Source: Desulfobacula sp.
GTDB taxonomy: Bacteria > Desulfobacterota > Desulfobacteria > Desulfobacterales > Desulfobacteraceae
Assembly (NCBI GenBank): GCA_023701135.1
Contig: JAMPXP010000003.1
Location: forward strand, 186,001 to 250,000
DNA length: 64,000 nucleotides
Reading direction: 5' to 3'
The notes under the pieces were generated by a model, which was given only the letters and a program-made list of their open reading frames with translations, ran no database searches and was not told where the DNA came from. The position numbers and the translations under genes are program-made. This document shows positions 25,146-35,001 of this stretch, piece after piece (the stretch's first letter is position 1; each line of letters opens with the position of its first letter).

Positions 25146-26188
25146 TGAGCCCTCCTGTCGTCGCCGTAGCATTAAGCGGAGGAATTGATTCCCTTGTTTC
25201 CGGATACCTTTTAAAACAAAAATACAACCATGTCTTCGGCCTTCATTTTCGAACCGGCTATGAAAAAGACCCCGTTGATTCGTCTTTGCTTGAGAACCAA
25301 CTGGGATTTCCCGTCTTCTGTGTGGATTTGTCCCAGGCCTTTGAAGAAAAAGTGGTCGCCTATTTTATCCGGACCTATCTGGAAGGAAAGACACCCAACC
25401 CCTGCATTGTCTGCAATAGGGAAATCAAATTCAAAGAACTCATGATCCGCGCCCGGAAAATGGGAGCCGATGTGCTTGCCACAGGCCATTATGCCGCTGT
25501 TGTCAATTCTTTTTCCTTTCCTGAAAAAAAAACAGACCGGGCCTATCTTGAGAAAGCCAAGGACAGTGCAAAGGACCAGAGCTATTTTCTTTCCATGTTA
25601 ACCCGGGACCAGCTTGAAAGAATCGTTTTCCCCCTGGCCGGAATGAAGAAAGAAGATGTCAAGACCTTTGCCCAAGCCAAAGGAATCAGGCCGATTCACC
25701 CCGGGGAAAGCCAGGATATCTGTTTTATCCATGACAATGATGTTTCGAAATTTATCCTGAAAAAACAAGCCATAAAATCCGAACCGGGCAATATCGTGGA
25801 TATGGACGGCAAAATTGTAGGACGCCACACCGGACTTCATCAATTTACCATCGGCCAGCGCAAGGGCATCAATTCCCCGGCCCGTGAAGCCTATTACGTG
25901 AAGCGGATGGATATGGCAGCCAATATCCTGGAAGTGTGTTTTAAAAAAGACCTTTCCGTAAAACGCTTTCAGGTGAAAGAGATCAACTGGAATGAGGAGG
26001 ACCGGGAGACAGTCCCGGACATCATGACCAAAATCCGGTACAGCCACAGGGGAGCCCTGTCCACACTGATAATGAAGGGGTCTTCGGGAGAGGTGGTGTT
26101 CCATGAGGCCCAGAACGCCGTAACCCCCGGACAGGCAGCGGTGTTTTATCGAGGAGTCCGGGTGCTGGGGGCCGGCATCATCCAATGA
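25145..26188 (+). CDS. mnmA: tRNA-specific 2-thiouridylase
   Basis: A 347-residue enzyme that makes 2-thiouridine at the wobble position of Lys, Glu and Gln tRNAs. The PP-loop is SGGIDS (11-16), the catalytic cysteines are Cys87 in NPCIVCN and Cys193 in SQDICFI, and the C-terminal domain has FTIGQRKGI. ATG 25145 overlaps the ferredoxin stop; the stop overlaps the next gene start by four bases. No cysteine desulfurase is encoded in the cluster. Confidence 0.94.
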   Translation: MSPPVVAVALSGGIDSLVSGYLLKQKYNHVFGLHFRTGYEKDPVDSSLLENQLGFPVFCVDLSQAFEEKVVAYFIRTYLEGKTPNPCIVCNREIKFKELMIRARKMGADVLATGHYAAVVNSFSFPEKKTDRAYLEKAKDSAKDQSYFLSMLTRDQLERIVFPLAGMKKEDVKTFAQAKGIRPIHPGESQDICFIHDNDVSKFILKKQAIKSEPGNIVDMDGKIVGRHTGLHQFTIGQRKGINSPAREAYYVKRMDMAANILEVCFKKDLSVKRFQVKEINWNEEDRETVPDIMTKIRYSHRGALSTLIMKGSSGEVVFHEAQNAVTPGQAAVFYRGVRVLGAGIIQ

Positions 26189-27492
26189 AAACATTTTTTA
26201 TTCAAACCCTGGGCTGCAAGGTTAACCAATATGAAAGCGACGGCATTGCTTCCGGTCTTGAGGAAAGAGGATGGACCAAAGGGGAAAAAAATGCCGATGT
26301 GGTCATTGTCAATACCTGCGCCGTCACATCCAGGGCTGCCATGCAGTCCAGGCAGGCCATCCGGAAGATCATCCGGGAAAACCCCGAGGCAAAGGTCATT
26401 GTGACGGGCTGCCATGCCCAGACAGACCCCGAGGCCATCAAAAAAATAGACCACATCGACCACTTGGTCTGCCATCAGGATAAGCTCAAAATTGCCGATC
26501 ACCTTACGTCAACCGGGGTTGACCCATTTTCTTTAAGATTCAGAAAAATAGACCGCACGGAATCAGACCCCTTTAAGGGATTTAACCATGCCGTGAAAGG
26601 GGATATGACCCGGGCCTACCTGAAAATCCAGGATGGCTGCAATGCCTTTTGCACCTATTGCATTGTCCCCCATGCCCGGGGAGCCTCGGTGAGCATGCCG
26701 GAAAATGAGGTTCTCCGGCATTTAAGAGAATTGGGAGCCTCAGGGGTCAACGAAGTTATTGTCACAGGTATCCATGCCGGTATGTACGGGCTGGATTTCA
26801 AGGAAAAATCATCCCTTCTGGAGCTTCTGACCCGGATTGATCGGGATAGACCTGTTTACAGGCTTAGACTCAGCTCCATCGAACCCTGTGAAATTAATGA
26901 AGGGATCATCCGCCTGGCAGGGCCCGGCCATATTTTATGCGATCATTTCCATATCCCGCTGCAATCCGGGGATGATGGTATTTTAAGAAAAATGAAGCGT
27001 CCCTACGATAGGTTCTTTTTTAAGGATATGGTTCAGATGATCCATGAAATCCTTCCCTTTGCCGGAATCGGTGTCGATACCCTCATCGGCTTTCCGACGG
27101 AAACCGACCGACAGTTCGAAAACACCTATGAATTAATCGAAAGCCTTCCCATATCCTATCTTCATGTCTTTCCCTTTTCCGCCCGGAAAGGAACCCCGGC
27201 CTATCATTTCGATCCAAAGGTGGATGAAAAAACCATCAAAGACAGGTGCGCCGGGATGCGCACCCTGGATAAAATAAAACGAAGGGAATTTGTCGGCCGT
27301 AACCTGAATCAAAAACAGGAAGGACTTGTGCAGAATAAGCCGGATAAAAAAACCGGCATGCTCAAGGCCATTACCTCCAATTACCTCACCGTTCTTCTGA
27401 AGGGCGGGCCTGAACTTTGCGGGAAAATCCTTGATCTTGTCCCTGAACAATGGGATAAAGACCTGATCATCAAAGGAAGGATATCAGAATAG
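26185..27492 (+). CDS. mtaB: tRNA t6A37 methylthiotransferase
   Basis: A 435-residue radical-SAM methylthiotransferase of the MiaB family, of the MtaB type judged from TLGCKVNQYES. It adds a methylthio group to t6A at position 37. Auxiliary cluster cysteines are 11, 45 and 76; SAM cluster cysteines are 152, 156 and 159 (CNAFCTYC). A short TRAM-like tail follows. It overlaps mnmA by four bases, giving a sulfur-modification operon acting on the anticodon loop. Confidence 0.92.
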   Translation: MKTFFIQTLGCKVNQYESDGIASGLEERGWTKGEKNADVVIVNTCAVTSRAAMQSRQAIRKIIRENPEAKVIVTGCHAQTDPEAIKKIDHIDHLVCHQDKLKIADHLTSTGVDPFSLRFRKIDRTESDPFKGFNHAVKGDMTRAYLKIQDGCNAFCTYCIVPHARGASVSMPENEVLRHLRELGASGVNEVIVTGIHAGMYGLDFKEKSSLLELLTRIDRDRPVYRLRLSSIEPCEINEGIIRLAGPGHILCDHFHIPLQSGDDGILRKMKRPYDRFFFKDMVQMIHEILPFAGIGVDTLIGFPTETDRQFENTYELIESLPISYLHVFPFSARKGTPAYHFDPKVDEKTIKDRCAGMRTLDKIKRREFVGRNLNQKQEGLVQNKPDKKTGMLKAITSNYLTVLLKGGPELCGKILDLVPEQWDKDLIIKGRISE

Positions 27493-27517
27493 ATTACAAA
27501 AGACTGGAGACCATACC

Positions 27518-28582
27518 ATGGAAGATGTTTATAAAAAACTGGCAGGCCATCTTGACCGGACCCCCAGCGGATTTCCCGAAACCAAATCCGGGGTTGAACT
27601 CAGAATTCTAAAACAACTCTTTACGGAGGAGGAGGCAGATCTTGCCCTTTCCCTTGTAATGATGCCTGAATCTGTTGAAGCCATCGCCCAACGGGCCGGC
27701 AAAGATCCCGAACAAATTAAACCCATCCTCATTGAGATGGGGAAAAAGGGGACCATTATCCATGTCCGAAAAGACGGGGCCGACAGCTTTATGCTGCTTC
27801 AGTTCGTGGTGGGGATCTGGGAATACCAGGTCAACCGGCTGACCAAGGAACTGATCCGGGATTTCAATGAATATGTGCCCCATCTCATTAAAAGCCAGTA
27901 CAAAAATAAAACCCAGCAGCTCAGGGTGGTCCCCGTGGCCAAGGCCGTGAACACCGAACTGAATATCATGGATTATGAACAGGTGGAGAATATTATCCGG
28001 TCCCAGTCCAAAATCCTGGTGGCCCCCTGCATCTGCAGAAAAGAGCACAGTATCATGGGCAAGGGATGCGGCAAGCTCAGTGAGACCTGCCTGGTTTTCG
28101 GGGGCGGGGCCTATATTTACGAAAGCCGGGGCATCGGCCGGACCATCACCCAGGATGAAGCCCTGGACATTGTCCGGCAAGGGGTGAAACAGGGCCTGGT
28201 CCCCCAGCCCTCCAATGCCAAAAAACCCATGAATATCTGTCTCTGCTGCGACTGCTGCTGCCAGATCCTGAAAAATATCAAGGACTTTGAGGCGCCGGCC
28301 AAAATTGTCAGCTCCAATTTCCAGGCCCGGGTCAATCCGGAGGCCTGCACCGGATGCCAGGCCTGTGAAGAGATCTGCCCCATGGATGCCATTCTGGTGG
28401 ATGCAGAGGAAACCGTTGCCCGGGTTAATCTTGACCGATGCATCGGTTGCGGGTTGTGCGTTACCGTCTGTGAGTTTGATGCCGTGGCATTGAAGGATAA
28501 AAAGGCCACCGAACGAATCGAGCCCCCTGCCAACCTTGTTGAAACCTATATGAAAATTGCCCAGGAAAAAGGGCTGTTTTAA
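27518..28582 (+). CDS. Cys-rich 4Fe-4S protein with winged-helix N-terminus
   Basis: A 354-residue protein. Residues about 20-85 look like a winged helix (VEAIAQRAGKDPEQI then a KGTIIHV wing). A middle block carries Cys171, 173, 184 and 191, then the dense CLCCDCCC at 241-248. The C-terminus is a two-cluster ferredoxin, Cys277-280-283-287 and 308-311-314-318. Such proteins recur in anaerobic deltaproteobacteria, but I know no proven function. CTGGAG lies 10 bases before ATG. The gene follows mtaB by 25 bases. The winged helix plus clusters could suit a redox sensor, which is speculative. Confidence 0.8.
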   Translation: MEDVYKKLAGHLDRTPSGFPETKSGVELRILKQLFTEEEADLALSLVMMPESVEAIAQRAGKDPEQIKPILIEMGKKGTIIHVRKDGADSFMLLQFVVGIWEYQVNRLTKELIRDFNEYVPHLIKSQYKNKTQQLRVVPVAKAVNTELNIMDYEQVENIIRSQSKILVAPCICRKEHSIMGKGCGKLSETCLVFGGGAYIYESRGIGRTITQDEALDIVRQGVKQGLVPQPSNAKKPMNICLCCDCCCQILKNIKDFEAPAKIVSSNFQARVNPEACTGCQACEEICPMDAILVDAEETVARVNLDRCIGCGLCVTVCEFDAVALKDKKATERIEPPANLVETYMKIAQEKGLF

Positions 28583-29343
28583 AGGCCCCTTTCCTTTTTT
28601 ATGGCGTCATAGGCTTCCTGGATTTCACTGAATTTGTCATTGGCAAATTTAATGAACTCTTCAGGAAGCCCCTTGGCTTCAATTTTATCAGGATGGTATT
28701 CCGTGGCCAGCTTTCGGTATTGTCTTTTGATCTCTTCATCGGATGCGGTTTCATCACATTTTAACACTGCATAGTATTTATTGGTTTTTTTGACATATCT
28801 GGATTTAAACCGGTCATAATCCGAATCGGAATAGTTAAAAATTCTTGCGGCCGATAAAAGAATGGCCTCTTCATTATCGGTGATCTTCCCGTCCGCCGTC
28901 GAAACCCGCAAAAGGATGTCCATCATCAGGTCAATGATATTGGGCTGGGCCTTGAAGGTGGAATAAAACTGCAAGGCAAAACCTTCAAAGCTTTCAGGGG
29001 AATTCAGGGCCTGTTTAAAAATGCTGATGGCTGTTGATTGGCTGTTCAGGTCAAGATGGAGATCTTTTTTCATGAAGGTCTCTACGGCAGAGATTTCATT
29101 TTCCGATACCCTTCCGTCTGCTTTGCACAATTTGGCCAACATGGAAAAGACCGCCGTGAAAAATATAAGCTGGGCCTCTTCGTTTGAGGAAAGGGTTTCC
29201 CGGGTCCCTGGTTGAGACGACAGATAGAGGTCTTCCTTTTTATCAACAAAGGCATGTCCAAAGGCAGCCCCTGCTATTGCGCCAAGAGGCCCGCCCAAGG
29301 CAAATCCAATGGTTCCCCCTATCATTTTCCCAAACCAGCTCAT
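28579..29343 (-). CDS. DjlA-like co-chaperone (TerB plus DnaJ domain)
   Basis: A 254-residue protein: an N-terminal glycine-zipper membrane segment (MIGGTIGFALGGPLGAIAGAAFGHAF), a TerB-like helical domain (about 50-185, LAKLCKADGRVSENE and VSTADGKITDNE repeats), and a C-terminal J domain with HPD in EYHPDK. It likely recruits DnaK at the inner membrane. ATG 29343 is chosen over upstream codons because AAAGGAAG is close before it. The stop overlaps that of the convergent ferredoxin gene. Confidence 0.88.
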   Translation of the reverse strand: MSWFGKMIGGTIGFALGGPLGAIAGAAFGHAFVDKKEDLYLSSQPGTRETLSSNEEAQLIFFTAVFSMLAKLCKADGRVSENEISAVETFMKKDLHLDLNSQSTAISIFKQALNSPESFEGFALQFYSTFKAQPNIIDLMMDILLRVSTADGKITDNEEAILLSAARIFNYSDSDYDRFKSRYVKKTNKYYAVLKCDETASDEEIKRQYRKLATEYHPDKIEAKGLPEEFIKFANDKFSEIQEAYDAIKKERGL

Positions 29344-29454
29344 CTTGCTTCCTTTCAAATAAAAAAATCCAATGTTTCTTGTATCATAAACTAAAATTAT
29401 ATATAAACACAAAAGTCATTTGCGTCAAACGATTAACAGAACACCAGGAATGCC

Positions 29455-29718
29455 ATGCTCCTAAAAAAAACCATCGGAATAATCATTATCCTTCTGAATA
29501 TCGGAGGGATAGGATTTCTTCTGTATAGGGCAGGACTGATGGTGAAAGAAAAATATTTTAAAAAAGAACCGCCCTCCCCTGTTGCGGAGGAAATTCCTCC
29601 TGCTAAAGAACAAGGACCAACGATCCCCACCGACAATATCATAGAAGATGAGGACGATTTACTAAAAGATATGGATCTGTCGGATCTGGATAATCTGGAT
29701 CTGGATGATTTTAAATAG
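29455..29718 (+). CDS. Small membrane protein with acidic Asp-Leu tail
   Basis: An 87-residue protein. Residues 5-25 form one transmembrane helix (IGIIIILLNIGGIGFLLY), residues 38-60 are Pro/Glu-rich, and the tail DMDLSDLDNLDLDDF repeats an Asp-Leu pattern. AGGA lies six bases before ATG. It points into the convergent dnaE end 33 bases away. I do not recognise the family; the tail resembles a protein-docking peptide, which is only a guess. Confidence 0.6.
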   Translation: MLLKKTIGIIIILLNIGGIGFLLYRAGLMVKEKYFKKEPPSPVAEEIPPAKEQGPTIPTDNIIEDEDDLLKDMDLSDLDNLDLDDFK

Positions 29719-29751
29719 GGAGGCTATCAGGGTTGAAAATAAGCTTAGCCA

Positions 29752-32700
29752 TTAAGCATTGTTTGGTTTCTTTTTCCAGTTTTTTTTGATCTTCTGCTTT
29801 TCTTTGACAGGAGCGCAGGTGGTTTCAATCCTGCCCTCACCGATTAACTCATCGATTTCCTTGTAGAAAGATGAGTCCGAAGCCGTATGATAATCTCTGT
29901 CCAGTTTTATCGTCAGGGGCGCTGTCTGGTCGATTTCAATATTCAGATAGGTTGGGCATTCCCCGGGATATTTTTTAAAAATGACTTTCAGTTGCTCAAG
30001 GGTTGTCAAAGAGCTTTTTTCTGCATCAAGCTTGATAACGACCCCGTTTGCCCATTCTTCCGAGGCTTTTTCGATGGGAACGATTTTTTCTGCAATGAGT
30101 TTGACCATGTTTTCTTTTTTTTGAACCACAGCTTCCAGAATCACGATTTCCTCTGCAGCCAGATGCATATGAACTTCGGCATATAGATCCGGGAAAACAA
30201 CGACTTCAATATTGCCGGACTGGTCTTCAATGGCGGCAAAGGCCATCATATCGCCTTTTTTGGTTTTATGTATCTTTAAGGGTTTTATGGTTCCGGCCAT
30301 GCGGATGGTTCGTCCGTCGGAACAGTCATGGATGCTGACGGAATTGACGGATGCGTATTTTTGAATAAGGGGTTCATATTTATCCAAAGGATGCCCTGAC
30401 ACATAAAATCCAAGGGATTCCTTTTCAAAGGAGAGCCGCATATGATCCTCCCATTCTTCAATATCGGGAAGCATGGGTGTGCTCACCAGAACCCGGGCGC
30501 CCATATTGGAATCGGCAAACAGGTCAAGCTGGGCATCAGCCTTTTCCTTCTGGATTCTGGAACCATGATCCAGGGCGTCTTCCAGTATGGCCATCATCTG
30601 ACTGCGCTTGTTTTGGGTGGAATCAAAGGCTCCGCATTTGATCAGGGCCTCCACTACTTTTTTATTGACCTTGCCCACATTGACCCGTTCGCAGAAATCA
30701 TAGAGATTTTTAAAGTCACCGTCCTTGTTTCGGTTTTCCACAATGGATTCAATGGCAGCCTCCCCGATATTTTTAACGGCAGCCAGGCCGAAGCGGATAC
30801 AGCCGTCGGAAACCGTAAAATGGGCATTGCTTTTGTTGACATCCGGAGGAAGAACCTGAATGTGATGGGTTCGGCATTCTTCCATATATTTGATCACGGC
30901 ATCGGAATTGCCTTTTTCACTGGTCATGAGGGCGGCAATGAATTCAAGGGCAAAATTTGCCTTTAAATAGGCCGTCTGATAGGCAATGAGAGCATAGGCG
31001 GCGCTATGGGATTTGTTAAAGCCGTAGCCTCCGAATTTTTCCATCAAGTCGAACAGCTCAGACGCTTTTTTAAGATCCCGGTTGTTTTCCTTGGCGCCTT
31101 TCAGAAAAAGCTTCCGATGCTCTTCCATCATGGAGGCAATTTTCTTTCCCATGGCTTTTCTTAGACCGTCGGCATCGGCCATGGAATAATTGGCCAAAAC
31201 CCCGGCAATCTTCATGACCTGCTCCTGGTAAAGGATGACGCCATAGGTTTCCTTCAGGATGGGCTCCAGTTCGTCAAACAGGTAAACAACGGGTTCTCGG
31301 CCATGTTTTCTCTCCACATAGGTGTCGGCCATGCCGCTGTCCAGAGGTCCGGGACGGTAAAGGGCCACCAGAGCCACGATATCCGAAAAGCTGCCGGGTT
31401 TCAGGCGCAGGATCAGATCTTTCATGCCTGAACTTTCAAGCTGGAACACGCCGGTGGTATCAGCCCTCTGAAGGAGTTCAAAGGTTTTCCCGTCCGTATA
31501 GTCCAGGTTCAAAAAATCCGGCGGGGTTTTGCCCTGGCTCCGGATGAGTTCCATGCAGTTTTTGATGACCGTAAGGTTTCGAAGTCCGAGGAAATCAAAT
31601 TTGACCAGCCCTAGTTTTTCAACATAATTCATGTCAAACTGGGTCAGGGTCTCCCCGTCTTTTCCCTTGTACAACGGAAGGTATTCATTCAGGGGTTTGT
31701 CCGACACCACAACCCCTGCCGCATGGGTGGAGGCATGCCGGGGCAGCCCCTCCAGAAGCATGGAGATCTCCAGCATCTGGGTCTTTTCTTTGGATTCCGA
31801 ACATTTTTCCCGGATCATGGGGACTTCGTCAATGGCGGCGGCCAGGTTTTTGGCCGTATCCGGGATCATTTTGGCGATTTCATCCACCTCCGATAAAAGA
31901 ACGCCGATGGCCCTCCCTACATCCCGGATAACGGCTTTGGCCTTGAGTCTTCCAAAGGTAATAATCTGGCAGACATATTCCGGGCCGCCATACCGCTCAA
32001 TTACATACTGATACACCTTATCCCGGCCTTCAATGCAGAAGTCCACATCAATATCCGGCATGCTGATGCGGGAAGGATTTAAAAACCGTTCAAAAATCAG
32101 ACCGTGTTCAATGGGGTCAAGGGCGGTAATATCCATGGCATAGGCCACCATGGAACCGGCGGCCGACCCCCGTCCCGGACCCACAGGAACCCCTATTTTT
32201 CTGGAATATTCAATAAAATCAGCAACAATTAGAAAATACCCGGAAAACCCCATACCGAGGATAACGCCGATTTCATATTGAATCCGGTCCCTATAGACCT
32301 TTTCATCCAGATTCAGGCTGGAGGCCTTGATCAGTTTCAGCTTTCTTTCAAAGCCTTCCATGGCCCGGGTCCTAAAGAGGTCATCTTCGGATTCATCCGC
32401 AGACAAGGCATATCTGGGAAAATGATAGGTTTTGGTGTCAAATTCCACATTGCACCGGGATATGATTTCCCTGGTATTCTCAACGGCATTGGGATAATGG
32501 CCGAGAGAGGCGATCATTTCATCGGCAGATTTGAAATAAAGCTGGTCTGAATCGAATTTGAACCGGTCTTTTTTATCAAAGGTGTCCCCGGTTTGTATGC
32601 AGAGCAGGATTTCATGGGCCTTGTCGTCTCCCTTGGAGAGATAATGGCAGTCATTGGTGGCCACCATGGGAATGGACAAACGCCTGCTGATCTCCAGAAG

Positions 32701-33279
32701 CCCTTCATTGACCTTATGTTGAACCGGCATTCCGTTTTCCTGGACTTCAAGAAAAAAATTATCCTCACCAAAAATGTCCAGATAGAATCTTGCCGCATCG
32801 TCTGCCGCATCCATCCGGTTTTGAAGAATATTTTTGGGAATATCTCCCTTGAGACAGGCGGACAGACCAATCAGCCCCTTTGAGTGAAGACGGAGAAGGT
32901 CACGGTCTATCCTGGGCTTATAATAAAACCCCTTGAGCTGGGCAATGGAAACCAGCTTGCATAGATTTGCATACCCTTCCCGGTCCTTTGCCAGCAAGAC
33001 CAGATGGCTCAAGCCCTTAGCATCCAGAGGGGTTTTGTCGTTCAAGGTCCTTGGGGCCACATACACTTCACACCCGATGACCGGCTTTATGGATTTCTTT
33101 CTTGCTTTTTCATAAAATTCCGCCACACCGAACATGGTGCCGTGGTCGGTCATGGAAACGGCGTCCATGCCGTATTCATGACATTTCTGAAATAAGGAAT
33201 CCAGCCTTATGGCACCGTCAAGGAGTGAATACTCGGTATGAAGGTGAAGATGATAAAATGGTGATCCGCCCTGAGCCAT
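29752..33279 (-). CDS. dnaE: DNA polymerase III alpha subunit
   Basis: An 1175-residue replicative polymerase of the DnaE1 type. The PHP domain starts at once (HLHTEYSLLDGA), the catalytic aspartates lie in MPDIDVDFC and the FDFLGLRNL segment, tandem HhH motifs follow (near GGYGFNKSHSAAYA), and an OB fold is near the C-terminus (IRMAGTIKPLKIHKTKKG). The ATG immediately follows the guaB stop, so it is coupled to guaB. Length and order are normal. Confidence 0.97.
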   Translation of the reverse strand: MAQGGSPFYHLHLHTEYSLLDGAIRLDSLFQKCHEYGMDAVSMTDHGTMFGVAEFYEKARKKSIKPVIGCEVYVAPRTLNDKTPLDAKGLSHLVLLAKDREGYANLCKLVSIAQLKGFYYKPRIDRDLLRLHSKGLIGLSACLKGDIPKNILQNRMDAADDAARFYLDIFGEDNFFLEVQENGMPVQHKVNEGLLEISRRLSIPMVATNDCHYLSKGDDKAHEILLCIQTGDTFDKKDRFKFDSDQLYFKSADEMIASLGHYPNAVENTREIISRCNVEFDTKTYHFPRYALSADESEDDLFRTRAMEGFERKLKLIKASSLNLDEKVYRDRIQYEIGVILGMGFSGYFLIVADFIEYSRKIGVPVGPGRGSAAGSMVAYAMDITALDPIEHGLIFERFLNPSRISMPDIDVDFCIEGRDKVYQYVIERYGGPEYVCQIITFGRLKAKAVIRDVGRAIGVLLSEVDEIAKMIPDTAKNLAAAIDEVPMIREKCSESKEKTQMLEISMLLEGLPRHASTHAAGVVVSDKPLNEYLPLYKGKDGETLTQFDMNYVEKLGLVKFDFLGLRNLTVIKNCMELIRSQGKTPPDFLNLDYTDGKTFELLQRADTTGVFQLESSGMKDLILRLKPGSFSDIVALVALYRPGPLDSGMADTYVERKHGREPVVYLFDELEPILKETYGVILYQEQVMKIAGVLANYSMADADGLRKAMGKKIASMMEEHRKLFLKGAKENNRDLKKASELFDLMEKFGGYGFNKSHSAAYALIAYQTAYLKANFALEFIAALMTSEKGNSDAVIKYMEECRTHHIQVLPPDVNKSNAHFTVSDGCIRFGLAAVKNIGEAAIESIVENRNKDGDFKNLYDFCERVNVGKVNKKVVEALIKCGAFDSTQNKRSQMMAILEDALDHGSRIQKEKADAQLDLFADSNMGARVLVSTPMLPDIEEWEDHMRLSFEKESLGFYVSGHPLDKYEPLIQKYASVNSVSIHDCSDGRTIRMAGTIKPLKIHKTKKGDMMAFAAIEDQSGNIEVVVFPDLYAEVHMHLAAEEIVILEAVVQKKENMVKLIAEKIVPIEKASEEWANGVVIKLDAEKSSLTTLEQLKVIFKKYPGECPTYLNIEIDQTAPLTIKLDRDYHTASDSSFYKEIDELIGEGRIETTCAPVKEKQKIKKNWKKKPNNA

Positions 33280-34755
33280 TTATGATGAACTGCTTTCAAC
33301 CCTGTAGTTGGGCGCCTCTTTGGTGATGATAACATCATGGACGTGGCTTTCTCTCAGCCCGGCCGCACTGATCCGGACAAATTTTGCCTTCTGGTGGAGT
33401 TCGGCAATGGTAGACGCCCCGATATAGCCCATACCGGCCTTGAGACCACCGATCATCTGAACCAGATTCTCCCGGATGGTTCCCCTGAATGGAATCCTGC
33501 CCACAATACCTTCGGGCACAAGCTCATCATCTTCATCCGTATCTCTCTGATAATACCGGTCTGAACTGCCTTTGCGCATGGCTTCGACGGAGCCCATGCC
33601 CCGGTAGGTCTTATAGGAACGGCCCTGGAAAATGACGATTTCACCCGGACTTTCCGTGGTGCCTGCCAGAAGGCTTCCCAGCATGACGGTATCTGCACCG
33701 GCGCCAAGGGCCTTGGCCATATCCCCGGAAAATTTGATCCCGCCGTCGGCAATAATCGGAACTCCTGTTGATTTTGAAATTTCTCGGCAATTCAGGATAG
33801 CCGTCAATTGAGGGACACCCACACCGGCAACGATTCTGGTGGTGCAGATGGAACCCGGACCTATTCCGATTTTAACGGCATCCACGCCTGCATCAATCAG
33901 GGCTTTGGCCCCTGCTTCCGTGGCCACATTCCCGGCCACCAGTTGGCAATCCGGAAATGCGTGCTTGATGGCCGACACGGCAGTGATGACATTTTTTGAA
34001 TGTCCGTGGGAGGTGTCAATGACAAGGGCATCCGTTCCGGCCCGCAATAGGGCCTCAACCCTCGGCATCATATCGGACCCCACCCCGATGGCGGCCCCTA
34101 CCCTGAGCCGGCCATAGGAATCTTTGCAGGCATTGGGATATTTTTTGATTTTTTCGATATCCTTGATGGTAATGAGCCCTTTGAGCTTGCCTTCCTTATC
34201 AACCACCAGCAGTTTTTCGATCCTGTGTTTGTGCAGCATGACCTTGGATTCTTCAAGGGTGCATTTTTCAGGGACCGTTACCAGGTTCTCGCTGGTCATG
34301 ACCTCCCGGGCTGTTTTATCCAATTGGGTTTCAAACCGCAGGTCCCTGTTGGTGACGATACCGACAAGCTTATCCCCTTCCGTTACGGGAATCCCGGAGA
34401 TCCTGTATTTGGCCATGATTTTCAGAATTTCCGAAATAGTGACCTCGGGATGAACCGTAATCGGGTCAACGATCATTCCGCTTTCAGATTTTTTGACACG
34501 GTCTACCTCAACGGCCTGGTCCTCGATGCTCAGGTTACGATGAATAAACCCCAAACCCCCGGCCCTTGCCATGCTGATGGCGGTTAATGCCTCCGTTACC
34601 GTGTCCATGGCGGCGCTGACAATGGGAATATTGAGTTCAAGGGCTTTGGTTAAGCGGGTATGGGTTTGCACTTCATCGGGTAGAATCGATGAATATTCCG
34701 GTATTAAAAGAACATCATCAAATGATAGTCCCTCTTCAAATACTAAATCGGACAT
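33280..34755 (-). CDS. guaB: Inosine-5'-monophosphate dehydrogenase
   Basis: A 491-residue enzyme oxidising IMP to XMP with NAD+, the entry step to guanine nucleotides. The catalytic cysteine is in GPGSICTTR, paired CBS domains occupy about residues 95-205, and the mobile flap region contains [10 protein letters not shown] with the Arg-Tyr dyad in the following segment. GGAGG lies nine bases before ATG. No guaA follows; dnaE does. Confidence 0.97.
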   Translation of the reverse strand: MSDLVFEEGLSFDDVLLIPEYSSILPDEVQTHTRLTKALELNIPIVSAAMDTVTEALTAISMARAGGLGFIHRNLSIEDQAVEVDRVKKSESGMIVDPITVHPEVTISEILKIMAKYRISGIPVTEGDKLVGIVTNRDLRFETQLDKTAREVMTSENLVTVPEKCTLEESKVMLHKHRIEKLLVVDKEGKLKGLITIKDIEKIKKYPNACKDSYGRLRVGAAIGVGSDMMPRVEALLRAGTDALVIDTSHGHSKNVITAVSAIKHAFPDCQLVAGNVATEAGAKALIDAGVDAVKIGIGPGSICTTRIVAGVGVPQLTAILNCREISKSTGVPIIADGGIKFSGDMAKALGAGADTVMLGSLLAGTTESPGEIVIFQGRSYKTYRGMGSVEAMRKGSSDRYYQRDTDEDDELVPEGIVGRIPFRGTIRENLVQMIGGLKAGMGYIGASTIAELHQKAKFVRISAAGLRESHVHDVIITKEAPNYRVESSSS

Positions 34756-34907
34756 AAATTATAACCTCCAGGAAAGGAAAATGTTTACAGATACCTTTTG
34801 ATCGCCAATCCAAGGTGGGAAAACGGATAAACCGGGATTGAAACCAAGTCGGTATATAAACACACTCTTTTAACAAAAAACGCCATTGTTGGCAAGGTCT
34901 ATCCAAG

Positions 34908-34943
34908 GATAATTCATTGACAGAAATGAATTATCTCTATAAT
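34908..34943 (+). promoter_or_regulatory. Promoter with 11-bp-arm inverted repeat upstream of yciO-like gene
   Basis: A perfect inverted repeat GATAATTCATT/AATGAATTATC (34908-34918 and 34925-34935) has a six-base spacer. It covers the -35 match TTGACA (34917-34922), and the -10 TATAAT is at 34938-34943 (15-base spacing). A repressor bound here would block polymerase. It could also influence divergent guaB. Confidence 0.5.
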
Positions 34944-35001
34944 TTGTCTTGAGTCGAGTTGAATGGCATTGTGCCTTGAGGATAGTGAGAGAAAGAAATC
35001 C

